From Diabrotica undecimpunctata (Eukaryota; Arthropoda; Insecta; Coleoptera; Chrysomelidae): a stretch of 64,000 nt of DNA. Below the pieces are notes generated by a model. That model saw only the letters and a program-made list of their open reading frames with translations, was not told where the DNA came from and did no database searches. Shown here in pieces: positions 35,750 through 47,975 of the stretch. How positions within the stretch are numbered: the first letter of the stretch is position 1; each line of letters opens with the position of its first letter. The stretch spans positions 81,630,263-81,694,262 of the forward strand of contig NC_092803.1 of the NCBI RefSeq assembly GCF_040954645.1. Reading direction: 5' to 3'. A program made the translations under genes and the position numbers.

Positions 35750-37160
35750 TTAAAACGAAGTTTGCTCTATTTGCCTATTAGCGAGGAGAGTTGACTGCTT
35801 GTAGACTACTTGCTTTACATGCTCTGTGAAAGTAAGCTTTCTATCGAGTATCACTCCGAAGTATTTTGCCTCGTTTGTCCATTCTACAGGGGTGTTGGCT
35901 ATGGAGATCTTCCTATCTGGTCTACTTCTCCGGTGTCTGTACATGACGGCCTGTGTCTTTTCGGGGTTCAGGGCGATTTTTCACTTAATGCACCATCTTT
36001 GGAATCTATTGAGAGCACTTTGTAGGTGGCTGGTAGCTAGGTTAGGATCTCTACTGCTAGTTGCTATGGCTGTGTTATCCGCGTACAGACTAACCAATTT
36101 TCTGGGGTCTGTTGGAGTATCAGCTGTGTATATAGTATATAGATACAGCGATACCATTGCTCCCTGGGCACACCAGCTTCCAGTGCTCCAAGTTCAGATA
36201 GGGTTGTTCAGATACGAACTCTGAACCTTCTGTTCACTAGGTATGACGCAAGAAGACATGTCATCGCCTCATTATAGCCCAGTTTGCTCATTTTATAGAG
36301 CAGACCTTGATGTCATACTCTATCAAAACCTTTACTCACGTCGAGGAACGCCATGACTGTGTACAACTTTTCATTAAAGCCTTTAGTGATGTATTCTGTC
36401 GGCCTTAAAACCTGTAGTTTGCAGGAGTGTTCGGTCCTGAATCCGGACTGAGCTTCTGGAATAGATCCCAAAGCTTGTGATTTTTCGTTGGGTCTGGTTA
36501 GGATGACTCTTTCCGCTATTTTGCTTACTAATGATGGTAGGCTAATAGGTCTGTAGTTTTGTGGAAAAGTGTCTTTTTCCCGGGTTTCGCTATCATTATC
36601 ACGCGAGCTTCCTTCCAACTGTCCGGGAAGTATCTTAATTTAAGCATACTATTTATGACATTCGTTATATATACTATTGCTTTCGCCGGCAGATTTTTTA
36701 GGGCTCTGTTTGTGATATTATCAGGTCCGGGTGCTTTTTTGCATTTGACATCTTTATTTAACCTTTGATTTCTTTAGGTGAGGTGTATGTTAATCCTATT
36801 CTTCCCTTGTTCCTTTTTATTCATCTGGTTGCGTTTTCGACTTCTTCCACCAAGTCTTCGTAGGGGTGGTAGTTGTTTCTACATGCTCTTTTTATTTCAT
36901 CTTTTAATACCTATGCTTTGTCTTCTTCGGTGTATACAATACTGTTTTCCCCGTGTAGTGGTGGGATAGGGTTTTTGTCTTTTCTTAGTATTTTTGATAG
37001 CTTCCAGAACGCGGATTTATTTGGATTTAATTCCTGGATATAGGTATCCCAGCTTTCGTTGTTGTGATTTTGTAGTTGTTTTTTAACTTCTCTATTTAGC
37101 TCGTTTGCAATCCTTTTATCTTTTTGAGTCCTTGTTCGGTAGGCTCTTCTTCTTCTCATA
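35750..37160 (-). pseudogene. Jockey-type reverse transcriptase, decayed
   Basis: From right to left: the endonuclease-RT linker with RNKSAFWKLSKILRKDKNP-like sequence (36911-37159), then FPQNYRPISLPSLVSKIAER and IPEAQSGFRTEHS, FLDVSKGFDRV (36313-36618). Then follow GVP-x-G, the active-site box as LYADNTAIATS (Asp-Asn, about 36060-36090) and EWTNEAKYFGVILDRKLTFT (35750-35944). The second Asp of YADD is Asn. Several stops and frameshifts. Confidence 0.85.
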
Positions 37161-37224
37161 TTATTTTCTCTAATCAGGTCTTTTAATGCCGTACTTATGT
37201 CCCTGAATTTTCCTTTTTTTGTTA

Positions 37225-38431
37225 TTATATTCTCTTCTTTTTTTCTTCTAGTTTTACCACACTGTCTTCTAGTTCTGCGATATTATTTATTGTGGGTATT
37301 GCATCGATGTTTTCGCTCACGATTTTTTTGAAGTTTGGCCAGCTGGTTTTTTTCTTTTTATGAGGCTGCAAATAGTTTATATCTATTGCGCCCAGGGTCA
37401 GGACGATTAAATTACGTGTTGAATCGCCTACTTTTAACGAATTTATTTCGTATTGTTGACCCACATTGTGAAGGATTGCAATATCGACGTGAGTGGGTGA
37501 AGACAACCCATTGTAACACGTTGGGTCCGTTGTGCCGACTACATATGTGTTGTTTCTTGTTTCGAGATAGCCGCAGAATCAGTCTTCCATTTCTGTTGGT
37601 ATCACAGTCGTACCAATTCGGTGATATCGCATTTAGGTCGTCTATAATATTTGTGGGTTCTTCTGAATCAAAGGTGAGGTTCAGGTCTTCGTCGAAGATG
37701 AAGTCATTAGGTCTTACATAAGCTGAGACGATTTTAAGTGTCTCGTTTCCTGAGATAAGCCGGACTATCGTTGCTTCCATTGTAATCAAGCCATCCGGAG
37801 TTGAGATGGCTTGGTGTTTGATTCCTTTTCCGATCATGATGGCTGTTCCCCCTGAGTTTGCTCTATGGTCTGTTCTATAGATATCATAGCATGGAAATTT
37901 TGTTTTTTTTTTTCCTTTTCGCTAGTTTGGTTTCTTGTAGTGCTATGATATCTAGTCCCAGTCTGTTGGAAAATTCATCCAGAAGATTAATTTTTTTGGT
38001 ATAGCCCACCTCAGTTCCAAGATTCAATACGAAAATTCTTTCAATTGGTGTGGTGGTGGCTCAGGTCTTCGTCGAAGATGGAGTCATTAGGTCTTACATA
38101 AGCTGAGACGATTTTAAGTGTCTCGTTTCCTGAGATAAGCCGGACTATCGTTGCTTCCATTGTGATCAAGCCATTCGGAGTTGGGATGGCTTGGTGTTTG
38201 ATTTCTTTTCCGATCATGATGGCTGTTCCCCCTGAGTTTGCTCTATGGTCTGTTCTATAGATATCATAGCATGGAAATTTTGTTTTTTTTTTTCCTTTTC
38301 GCTAGTTTGGTTTCTTGTAGTGCTATGATATCTAGTCCCAGTCTGTTGGAAAATTCATCCAGAACATTAATTTTTTTGGTATAGCCCACCTCAGTTCCAA
38401 GATTCAATACGAAGATTCTTTCGATTGGTGT
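37225..38431 (-). pseudogene. Jockey-type AP endonuclease, N-part duplicated
   Basis: Reads LGLDIIALQETKLAKRKKK (catalytic Glu), CYDIYRTDHRANSGGTAIMI, LKIVSAYVRPNDFIFDEDLN and DDLNAISPNWYDCDTNRNGR (catalytic Asp/Asn region), then PTHVDIAILHNV. The N-terminal ~370 bp occurs twice in direct order (38062-38431 and 37683-38052). ORF1 ends just upstream at 38436. Confidence 0.85.
37683..38431 (-). repeat. Tandem duplication of ~370 bp
   Basis: CAGGTCTTCGTCGAAGATG at 37683 recurs at 38062, and AATTCTTTC..GGTGT at the far end recurs 379-380 bp on. The copies differ at only about ten positions by eye. They are separated by a short GTGGTGGTGGCT sequence. Confidence 0.92.
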
Positions 38432-38624
38432 ACTATCATATTTGTTCTATGCTACTTATTGCTACTATCACTTGTGTCATTTTCTCCAACATGTTGGAGA
38501 ATTGGGTCATCTTTGCGTTGAAATCCATGTTGAAGCTCGTGATTAGTGCTGCAGCTTCGTTCGTTGCTGCGGGATTCTCATTTGCAGGTTTTTGTTTTGG
38601 GACAGTTTTCTTTTTAGGCGATCG

Positions 38625-40890
38625 GTGATCGGTCCCTACGGTGAAATAAACCTGAATGACAATGGAGAAAGGCTGATCCAAGTGTGTCAGAGTCATACTC
38701 TAAGAATAATGAACGGCTTCTATAAACACAAGGATATTCACAAATACACATGGGTACAACATACAAGGAATCTAAAATCGATCATTGACTATGTAATAGT
38801 CAAACAAAGCACTACCTTAAAAGTGAATGATGTAAGAGTACTTAGAGGACCGACGTGTGGTTCCAACCACTATATAGTTAGGACAAAAATGGTATTTCCT
38901 TTTAAATCTAACAAGGACAATAACGTTAATGAGGAACCTCAACAAACAGAAGTGATAACGAACAAACGATATAACTTAAACAGCCTTATCAACGAAAGCA
39001 CAAGAAACCTATACCAGCACAGATTAGACGAAAAGTTGCTACATAATATAGAAGACCAGTCAGTAGAACAAATTTACGAAAACATAACGAGTAGCATCAA
39101 AGAAGCAGCAGAGGAGGCCATTGGACTAAAAACTAATTCCGCTAGTAAAAAACTTTGGTGGAATCAAGAAATTGAAGAACTAGTACTTCGGAAGAAAAAA
39201 GCATACCACAAATGGCTAAATACAAAACAGGAGTTGGATAGAGAAGAATACAAAGATATTAAAAAAAGAACACGACAACTAGTAAACACAGCTAAACGAG
39301 AAATGTGGGACAAAAAATGCAAAGAGATAGACACATATATGGGAGGTAGAAAATGCTCAGAGACGTGGAAATTCCTGACAAAAGTTAAATCAAATGAAAA
39401 AAGAGAAACAAACATACAATTAATAACAACAGAGAACTGGATCCGACATTACGAAAATCTATTAACAGAAAACAGAGAGGAATATAGAGAAATGTCTCCA
39501 ACTGAAATACACATACAGGGAGAAACGATAAACATCGATGAGAGGACTGTCATAAAAACGATACAACTACTAAAAAATGGTCGAGCTGCAGGTCCGGAGG
39601 GAATTTCAGCAGAACTAATCAAATGCTGTACTAACAAACTGTTTGAACGATTAACCTGGTGTATAAACCAATATCTAAACGGTGCACCAGTCCCGCATGA
39701 GTGGAAAGTATCCTTCATATCATCTATACATAAGAAGGGAAGTAAACTGGACTGCTCAAACTATCGAGGTATATCAGTAACCAGTACCTTAAGTCGCTTA
39801 TATGGAAGGATACTTCGAGACATTATCGAACAAGAATATAAGGAACAAGAAGAAGAGAAACGTTTTTTTTTTATGGAAAGTTTTGCAGGAAACAAACATT
39901 AACCACACAGTAATTAACGCCCTTAAACAGCTTTATGAAGGATCAACGTCGGGAATAAAAATTGGAAATAGACTTTCAAAAAAATTTCCTGTAAACAAGG
40001 GACTCCGGCAGGGGTGTTGCATATCCCCCACATTGTTTAAAATCTACGTGGCGAAAGCACTGTATCAGTGGAGAAGAAAGTGCAGAGGAATGGGCATTGA
40101 CCTGGGAGAAACTTGCCTATATACCCTACAGTTTGCAGACGATCAAGTCCTTATAGCCAACGATAAAGAAGACCTGACATATATGGCCAGAAAACTACAG
40201 GAAGAATACAAGAAGTGGGGTTTAGAACTCAATACACAAAAAACAAAATATCTCCCAATAGGCGCAGAACTATCCAACATTCAGATGGACACAACCGAAA
40301 TTGCATTCTGCACTGAATATACCTACCAAGGAATTGATTTCGACACCACAGGCACAGACAATAGGGAAATTAGAAAACGAATAACCCAGGCCCGTAGAAC
40401 AATTGGATGCCTTAACGGAGTTCTTTGGAGCTCAGAAATTGGTAAAAGACGAAAATACAATATATATGAATCTCTCATAAAAACCAGCTTAACCTATGGT
40501 ACAGAGACATGGAGACTAACAGAAAGCAATAAAAGAAAACTCGAAGCAACAGAAATGGATGTATTTAGACCATCACTTCGAATATCTAGAGCAGACAGAA
40601 TTAGAAACGATGAAATAAGAAATCGGATGGGGGTAGATGGATCACTGGCAACAGACATAGAAAGGAAACAACTTATATGGTATGGCCATGTTCAAAGAAT
40701 GCCAGAAACAAGACTACCAAAAATCGCCATGAAATGGATACCACCAAATCGTAAGAAACGAGGAAGACCAAAAAGAACATGGAAGGAGGGAATAACAAAG
40801 GCAATGAGCTCCCGAGACTTGACCGAAGAACAATGGAATGATAGAAATTCGTGGAAATTAGGCATCGGACAACGACGCAAGACGTTTTGA
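38625..40890 (+). pseudogene. RTE-like endonuclease-reverse transcriptase
   Basis: Two long open segments, 38592-39902 and 39802-40890, overlap in different frames. The first has the end of the endonuclease (RLIQVCQSHTLRIMNGFY, YTWVQHTRNLKSIIDYVI, CGSNHYIVRTKM), a Lys-rich linker, and the RT start (GRAAGPEGISAELIKCC, LDCSNYRGISVTSTLSRLYG). The second has KGLRQGCCISPTLFKIY and the catalytic LQFADDQVLIAND, then [32 protein letters not shown] and [17 protein letters not shown] frame change and a deletion of the first catalytic region lie near 39860 (the run of T there marks the break). Otherwise very well preserved. Confidence 0.92.
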
Positions 40891-40891
40891 A

Positions 40892-41013
<122 letters not shown>

Positions 41014-41639
41014 TTTTTAGGCGCCTTCACAGGTTTGCACATTTTGGTTCGGTTTCTTTGTCATTGCCGCATTCGCTGCTAATGTGGCTTTCTCCGGATG
41101 GATGGTCTCATATTTATTTTTTATTTCTTCTTTTACATAAATTCTCATGTAGCAAAGATCTGAAATATTGTTGATTTTGCTGTCGTCTTCTTCTTTTATT
41201 GTTACCATGAACAGAGGAAGTGGTTTTCTGTCCTCTATTCTGGATATCATGTTGATTACTTTAGATGCTTCAACCCCCTTGTTGGCTAGTTCATTCATAA
41301 TTTTTGTCGTATCTGTATTTGCAGACAATCCTCTGATGATTACTCTTTTAAGCTTATCTGAGTTTATTGCGTAGGCTATGAAATCCACGCTGGGGGTGAG
41401 ATTTTTTAGCAGTCTTACCATTTCTAGGCAATCTTCTCTATATTCAAAAGAAACTTTTCGCTTATTCTAAGGGACTTTTGACCCTCGGTAATAATGTAAT
41501 CTTTTATTATGTGTTTAAATTATCAAAAATACTTATTAGTTTTCTTAGGGTTCGAAAAATGAATGCATTTATAATGCATTGGCCTGAAATTTTTTTACGC
41601 TTAAAAATGTTCTGTTTGTACAAATGTACAATTTCTTTT

Positions 41640-43660
41640 GCAGAAACATTGTAAGATATGGCCTACACCGTTATCCAACCACAATACTAATGCAGTATCT
41701 GATGAACCTGACAGGGAAAACTCTGTTCGAGGAAGAAAAAGAAAACGAGGATGTAACATTGATCAGCGACAACAAAACAAACGAAACAGTGGTCAATCAT
41801 ATACTTGTAAAAGAGGAAAGGGAAACGTTATACCACAAAAATCGATGGAAGAAGATTGTTTGTGCAAAATAAAATGTTTTGAGGTAGTATCAGCAGACGA
41901 AAGGAAAAGTATTTTTCAGAAGTTTTGGGAGATAAATAATTTTAATACCCAAAATGCGTATTTATTTTAATGCATACAGATTAAAACAAAGGCCCGCAGT
42001 ACCAAACCAAAGAAGTCACCTTCCCGAAGGAGTCACTCTGTCGATTATTTAATAACAACTACAGGCAACACGAGGTATCAAATTTGTAATAAAGCATTTC
42101 TAAATATTCATGGATTACAACATAATAGGGGTAGAGTCGAGAATATTGCTAAAAACATCAAACAAGGTTTGCTAACGCCGAAAATGGGTGGAAGAGGATG
42201 TCATGCAAATCATAAAAAAAAATTTCTAATGAGAACATCCTATTTCTTAAAGAATTTATTGAAAGACTCCCAAAATATGAGAGTCACTATTCCCGAAATG
42301 ACAACTGTAACACGAATTTTATGACAATGGACTATACAATAGAGAAGTGCTATAAGGTTTACAAAATTGAATGTCTATCGCAAAATCAACAGTGTGTATC
42401 TGCTGATAAGTTTCGAAGAGTATTTACTGACAATTTTAATATTAAGTTTAAATCACCTAAATCCGACACGTGCTACATATGTGATTAAATCTATGTTAGT
42501 ATGAAAGAGGCTACAATACAAAGATATGACGAACAAATTCAAGCTTTAAAATTGAAGCAAGAACTGCATCACAGGAAGGCTAAAACTGGACAAGACGCGA
42601 TAAAAAATGCAACAAAAAAAGCACAAGAGAGCAACGCAACATATGCAATAACATTTGATCTTCAACAAGCACTTCCAACTCCCAAATTGTCTACTGGTCC
42701 TACATTGTATAAAAATAAACTTTGTTCTTACAATCTGGGTATACACTCGTTGTATTCCTTATAGGGATACTTTTATTTGTGGGACGAGTCAACCGCTGCT
42801 AGAGGTGCAGACGAGATCGGAAGCTGTCTGCTTAAACACTTCCAGATGAACAATATTAAAGGACATACGTTAATAGCTATCTCTGATAACTGCATCGGCC
42901 AAAATAAAAACGGTCTTTGGTTGGAGTGTGGCTTCGTTTACTAGCTCTGGGAAATTTTCAGGAAATAATACATATTTTTCCACAGGTTCGACACACAATG
43001 TTACCATCAGACAGAGATTTTGCTGTTGTAGAAAAATACGTACGAGCTCATTGTCAATATGTATATTCTCCAGCTGAGTGGGAAAACATACTAAGAACAT
43101 GCCAAAAGAAAAATCCATTCATCGTTTACAAAATGAATCAAGAAGATTGTTTAAAAGTGTCTGAAATGAGAAACTATTTTGTACAACCCAAGTCTACACC
43201 GGCTAATTCATGTAGTATTAGAAATGCTGTACGAATGCGCTTCTCTGCTGAGAACTTTGAACAAATCGAAATTGCTGATACATATAATGGTGAGTTTAAT
43301 TCATACTCAATTCAAAAAAGAAGAAGAACTGGGATCCTACAAGAACATTTTATTCGAGATCTTCAGAAAAAATATGCTACACGGCTTGGTATTGAACCTA
43401 GTAAACTTGAACATGTAAGTACTTTCGTGTTTGGATTGGATTCCGAACGTTCATCACGAGTTTTACAGGTCATTATTTGCGAAGTCCCTCTAATGTTTTA
43501 CTTATTTCTATTATTGTTTCTTGTGTTTATTTCTAATAACATTTTTAAGTACATTTGTTTCATTTTTATATCGTATGTGCAATTCAATAAACGTAAAAAA
43601 TGGTATCTACAGTGTTTTTTATTCAAAGTATCGTTTTACTCGTAAATTTAAAATTTGTTT
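41640..43660 (+). pseudogene. GQNKN-family transposase-like gene (member c)
   Basis: N-terminal module: RGRKRKRGCNIDQRQQNKRN, SGQSYTCKRGKG, CLCKIKCFEVVSADERKSIF. Then GNTRYQICNKAFLNIHGLQH (C-x-x-x-F-x-x-I-x-G motif), CYIC-like Cys pair, and AITFDLQQALPTPKLSTG (first Asp, about 42650). Next are YLWDESTAARGADEIGSCLL, LIAISDNCIGQNKNGLWLEC (second Asp, about 42875-42925) and FPQVRHTMLPSDRDFAVVEK (Glu, about 42985-43045). At least three frame changes and several stops. The long C-terminus (42917-43645) is open. No TIRs were found around it. Function inferred only from the family pattern. Confidence 0.75.
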
Positions 43661-44829
43661 TCAGCGGTGAAGTTAAAATAAGCTAGTTAGAAGATTAACA
43701 AGTATACATGTGAAAATACTGCTATGACAAATGTCATTTTATTTTTCATTCCTAGGTATTAGTAATTTTTACCTTTTTTTCTTTTTAATACTTTAATTTT
43801 TATGTATATTTATCTGTTTCAGACCATTCATAGTTTTTTTTAAATGCCAGTTCTTGTTCGTTTAAAATTTAGTCCTATATATCCCAGTTTTTCTGTAGTT
43901 TAATTCTTAAAAGTATTTCTTGCATAAAAAAAAACCGAAAAGAATGTCTCTTATACTACAATATACACCTAGCCTGCCATCTTTTGTATTTAATCTGCAC
44001 TGCGTTATTCGTTGAAGTAGGAAACCTTTAACAAACTGAGGGCGAAATGAACGCTAAATTATGACCATACAGATAATGTTGCGTGCAAACCGTGATAGAG
44101 GGAAGTCGACGGTCATATCAATTAAATTAACAAAATTGTCCTACTGTTTATAATTTTTCAAAATATGTATAATTTTCTATTAATTTTTAATGAATTAATT
44201 AATTTGTTAATTAAGTTATATGAACGTGTACTAACATAAACGAATATAGATGCATATTCAATTGGGACAAATGGTCACGGATAGTATAGGTACCTACTTC
44301 AATATACTCTGGCACATGGCGACTGCATAAACTTTATTGTATGTAGATTTATTATGTAGATTTTTATACGTTTAAAATAAAAATTTTAATCACAATATTG
44401 TTTAGAGTTACGAAAATAGTAAAGGTAATTAAAAACTAAAATAATAATTTATTTTCTACAAAAAAAATATGGTGCATAAGTAGAATTTAATTTCTAATTT
44501 TATAAAATGCAAAAATTTAAGGTTAAGCACTCTCTTCCTAGCCTCACTCTGTTATATTTCAGATTTCAGAAGCACAAGCATTAGTAGCAACGAATTGTTC
44601 GTTGGATCGTTGCCCGTTGGTAGTAAAATAGTTTACCTTCATGTGGTAGACCGACAAAGATAAGAATAAGAATGAGTGTATGCAATCGATTGTAGGACGT
44701 TTGTATCATCGTAAAGGTTCCAGATTTTTGTAGGCCAACTAATTAGTTCATAATTAATTATTTTTGGGCATGAAGCTAGCCGACACAAATAAAACAAAAT
44801 TACTTATTTTTTAGATAAAAACTAATGTA
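43661..44829. other. AT-rich region, no gene recognised
   Basis: Over 1.1 kb of AT-rich DNA between GQNKN member c and the repeat that flanks ISL2EU-like copy B. No convincing open frame, TIR or LTR was seen on either strand. Confidence 0.5.
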
Positions 44830-44990
44830 GTAATAGATAGGAAATCATTTGTAGGTTATTAGAATACTAACAAATTGTTTGTAGAGTCGGTTATTTAGTT
44901 ATTTTTACGATTAAATAATTAACAAGGAAAAAGGAATTAAATAATTCTGAGTGTGCGCCATCTGTCAGCCTAATACCGGATTAATTATTT
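44830..44990. repeat. Dispersed repeat, left of copy B
   Basis: AGGAAATCATTTGTAGG..., ACAAATTGTTTGTAGAGTC and CCATCTGTCAGCC recur in the same order and orientation at 50080-50290, and in weaker form at 57005-57060 (TGTGAAATCGTTTTAGG, GGATTAAATAATTAG). ISL2EU-like copy B lies between the first two. This is either a tandem repeat into which B inserted or a dispersed family. Confidence 0.65.
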
Positions 44991-45166
44991 CTTTGTAAAA
45001 AAACCAATGTAATTCGCGTTCACAAACGACTGTGCTGCTAACTGCTGTCAAAATAGATAACTAATAAAATAGAGATAAATTAACGTCAAAGGTTTGAATA
45101 AATTAGTTTAAAACTGGTATAAATTTCATCAAATTTTAAAAATAATGAGCCATAAAAAGAAAATAT

Positions 45167-47968
45167 GGGGTCCTAGTATCAAAGTCGGCAATCTCCACTT
45201 TTTACCAAAATTGAGTTAGTTACACCAAATTGTTCGTATTTTAAAACACTATACATAAATAAAGAGAATAAGAATCAAAAACGGCATTATCCGCCTATAA
45301 AATAGCATATAAATTTAGCCTAAGAATCAAACACGGCAATCTCCATGAACGGTTTAGAATCAAAGTCGGCAATGTCCTGTTTGACCAATGAGAATCCTCG
45401 TAGTGACCATGTGATATACCATTAGGAGTCGTCTGGAGTCGCTGTCGTTATAATTTCTCGTAGTTTCTTTTTAACCAAGGTGCCAAGCTGTTTGTTTTTT
45501 ATTTTGTTACTTTTTTAAAATGGAAACTAGTACAACTCCTGTTGAAAACAACAAAGCTCGCAAACGAATTCGCAATCCGTCCACATGGCAGCAAAATGTG
45601 CGGAAAAAAATGAGGTACGTTCTTTAAAATTTAGTTGTAGTTTTTACTCGAAAGGTTAGGTTTAAGAGCACATGTCATCCGTATTCAGATTTTATTCATA
45701 TAATTTTTTGATTTATTTTATTATTAAAACTATTTTACATATTATAAAAAACTAATAAAAAAAACAAATGATTTGTTCAAGCTACTGTTAATTTTATAAG
45801 GTCAGTATTATAATTAGTTTTTTGAAATATGTTATCTTTTCAGGTACTCTTCATCACAGTTACCACAATTCCCTACTTGCGGCCACAAAACGAAGGCCTA
45901 TCAATGTTCTTCTCTAACAATGAGAGATATTAAGTGTTTTCATGATGCGTTTTACGCAGTTAAGGACAAGCTTAGTCAAGATTCCTTTATTCTAAAATTT
46001 TGTACAGTTCAACTACCTAAACGTCACCGTCCAAAAAACTCTAGACATGAAGCAAAAACAACGTCTGTGAAATGCTTTGTACGGAATAGTGTAATAAAGC
46101 AAAATATTCCAGTGTGCCAGAAAGCTTTTTTAAACATACTAAATATTACGAAACATCGCCTCACCTACGTTATGAAATCATTTTTAAAAACAGGAGAAGC
46201 ACCAAAGGAAAAAAGAGGCGGTGGCAGAAAAACTTCAAATTTTAAAGGAAAACAAGAATCAGTTCAAAAATTTATTAATACTTTTAAAAGTATTGAATCG
46301 CATTATTGTCGTTCTTCCACACGTATGCGCTACCTTTCTTCTGATTTGTCAATACAAAAGATGTTCCAAATGTATATTAATCAGTGTTCTCCAGAGGAGA
46401 GAGTAAAACCATCATACTTTAGAATGATTTTTAATACTAAGTACAACCTTAGCTTTACTACTCCCCGTACGGATATGTGTTCCCTATGCATTGAGTTTGC
46501 AGAAAAAATTAAAAGATCTATGGATGAAGAAGAGAAGAAAAAATTGATTGTTGAAAGAAAAATTCATAAGCTAAGGGCTAATGCATTTTTTGAGTTGCTT
46601 AAAGAGCCACGAGATGATTTGATAACACTATCTTTTGATTGTCAAAAAAACCTTGTACTTCCTAAGGTCCCCGACCAAAGTGCCTACTACTCTAGGCAAC
46701 TGTATTTATATAATTTTACCATAGTCCAGGGAACCTCTCAATCAAAGCTTACTGAAAAAAATGTATTTTCGTATTATTGGACAGAGGACGAATTTGGAAA
46801 AGGTTCCAACGAAATTTCTTCCGCCGTTTTTGACAGGCTTAACAAAATTGACTTTCACTCTGAAGTAACCACCATTAGACTAATGGCAGATGGCTGCAGT
46901 GGCCAAAATAAGAACACTACGCTAATTGGAATGTGTTGCAAATGGCTTTCATCAAGAGCACCAACACATGTACAAAACATCGAGGTAATTTTTCCGGTGG
47001 TAGGCCATTCTTTCTTGCCAGCTGATAGGGTCTTTGGTAATATTGAGAAAGATATTAAAAAACTGGAAGTTATATCGCACCCAAAAACGTATTTGGAATT
47101 GTTTTCAAAAATAGCTACACTTACTCACTTAGGGCAAAATTGCAAAGTGTTTAATTGGAAAGAAACAATCTCAAGTGTTTTTAGACCCACTGGTACATGG
47201 CATTTTTCTTTTAAAAATACAAAGCGCTTTTTCCTAAGAAAATGCAAAACTGGAAATATTACCATTAGAGCAGAAATTAATTACAGAACTGATTTGCAAA
47301 CATTTAAAAGTGTTTTAAAGAAAGGTTGTACGATCTATATGATTGACCCCATTGTTATAGAAAGTGGTCTGCAAAAAGTAAATTCACTTAAGCTTAAAGA
47401 TGTTGATAAACTTCTCACCAAGCACTTTGGAAATACTTGGAGAACCATGGAAGAACTCAAATTTTTTGAAGATATTATCTTTAATAATAATCAACTAGAG
47501 CAGCTAGCAGTTCAGGAAGGAAGTGCTGATACAGTTCCAGATACTGAAAAAATGAAGGAAGCAACTTGTGAGTTCTTTGAAGAACTTCCTTCTATTTTAG
47601 TATAATATTTATATAATATTTTGTTTCTTAAATTACATTATTCTGAAAACAAAGCTGTTTTATTTTTATGAGCTATCATAAATAAAATTACCTGTAAAAC
47701 TCTCCAAGGTAACATAAATACTTATTATGTTACTTTTATTATGTTCTTGTCGAATTTTAGTATCAAAACCGGCAATATACACCTCTTAGTATCAAAACCG
47801 GCATTCTCCATCTTTTTTTTTCAATTTAAAAAAAACTGTTAATAATTTAGGTAAAACTTCTTTACTATATTTGTTTCGATATCACCTAAAATACAGCCGT
47901 ATAATTGTTTTGCGTTTTACTCAAAAGTCAAAATGATGAAGATTGCCGACTTTGTTACTAGGACCCTC
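45167..47968 (+). mobile_element. GQNKN transposon (member d), apparently intact
   Basis: TIRs: left GGGGTCCTAGTATCAAAG (45167), right GAGGGTCCTAGTAACAAAG read on the minus strand from 47968. ATAT duplicates at 45163-45166 and 47969-47972. The 24-bp end motif (AGTATCAAAGTCGGCAATCT...) is repeated subterminally at 45271, 45323, 45356, 47759 and 47788. The homologous site without insertion is visible in ISL2EU copy A (around 19430), which supports these borders. The single gene inside is uninterrupted. A 4-bp TSD would fit Sola-type elements as I remember them, but I have not verified that link. Confidence 0.85.
45520..47605 (+). CDS. GQNKN-family transposase-like protein (member d), intact
   Basis: Exons 45520-45614 and 45844-47605 join in phase across a GTACGT..TTTCAG intron to give 618 codons; the ATG at 45520 (METSTTPVENNKARKRIRN) was chosen because it opens the basic module conserved in members a-c. 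In the exon-2 frame (from Met at 45920): VCQKAFLNILNITKHR (C66), MCSLC (C187-C190), SFDCQKN (D240), KGSNEISSAVF, MADGCSGQNKN (D324), and FPVVGHSFLPADRVFGNIEK (H363, E376). The D240/D324/E376 pattern resembles a DDE nuclease. AATAAA lies at about 47682. I recall related proteins being listed as DUF7869. Probably the transposase of the surrounding element; function inferred. Confidence 0.85.
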
Positions 47969-47975
47969 ATATACT

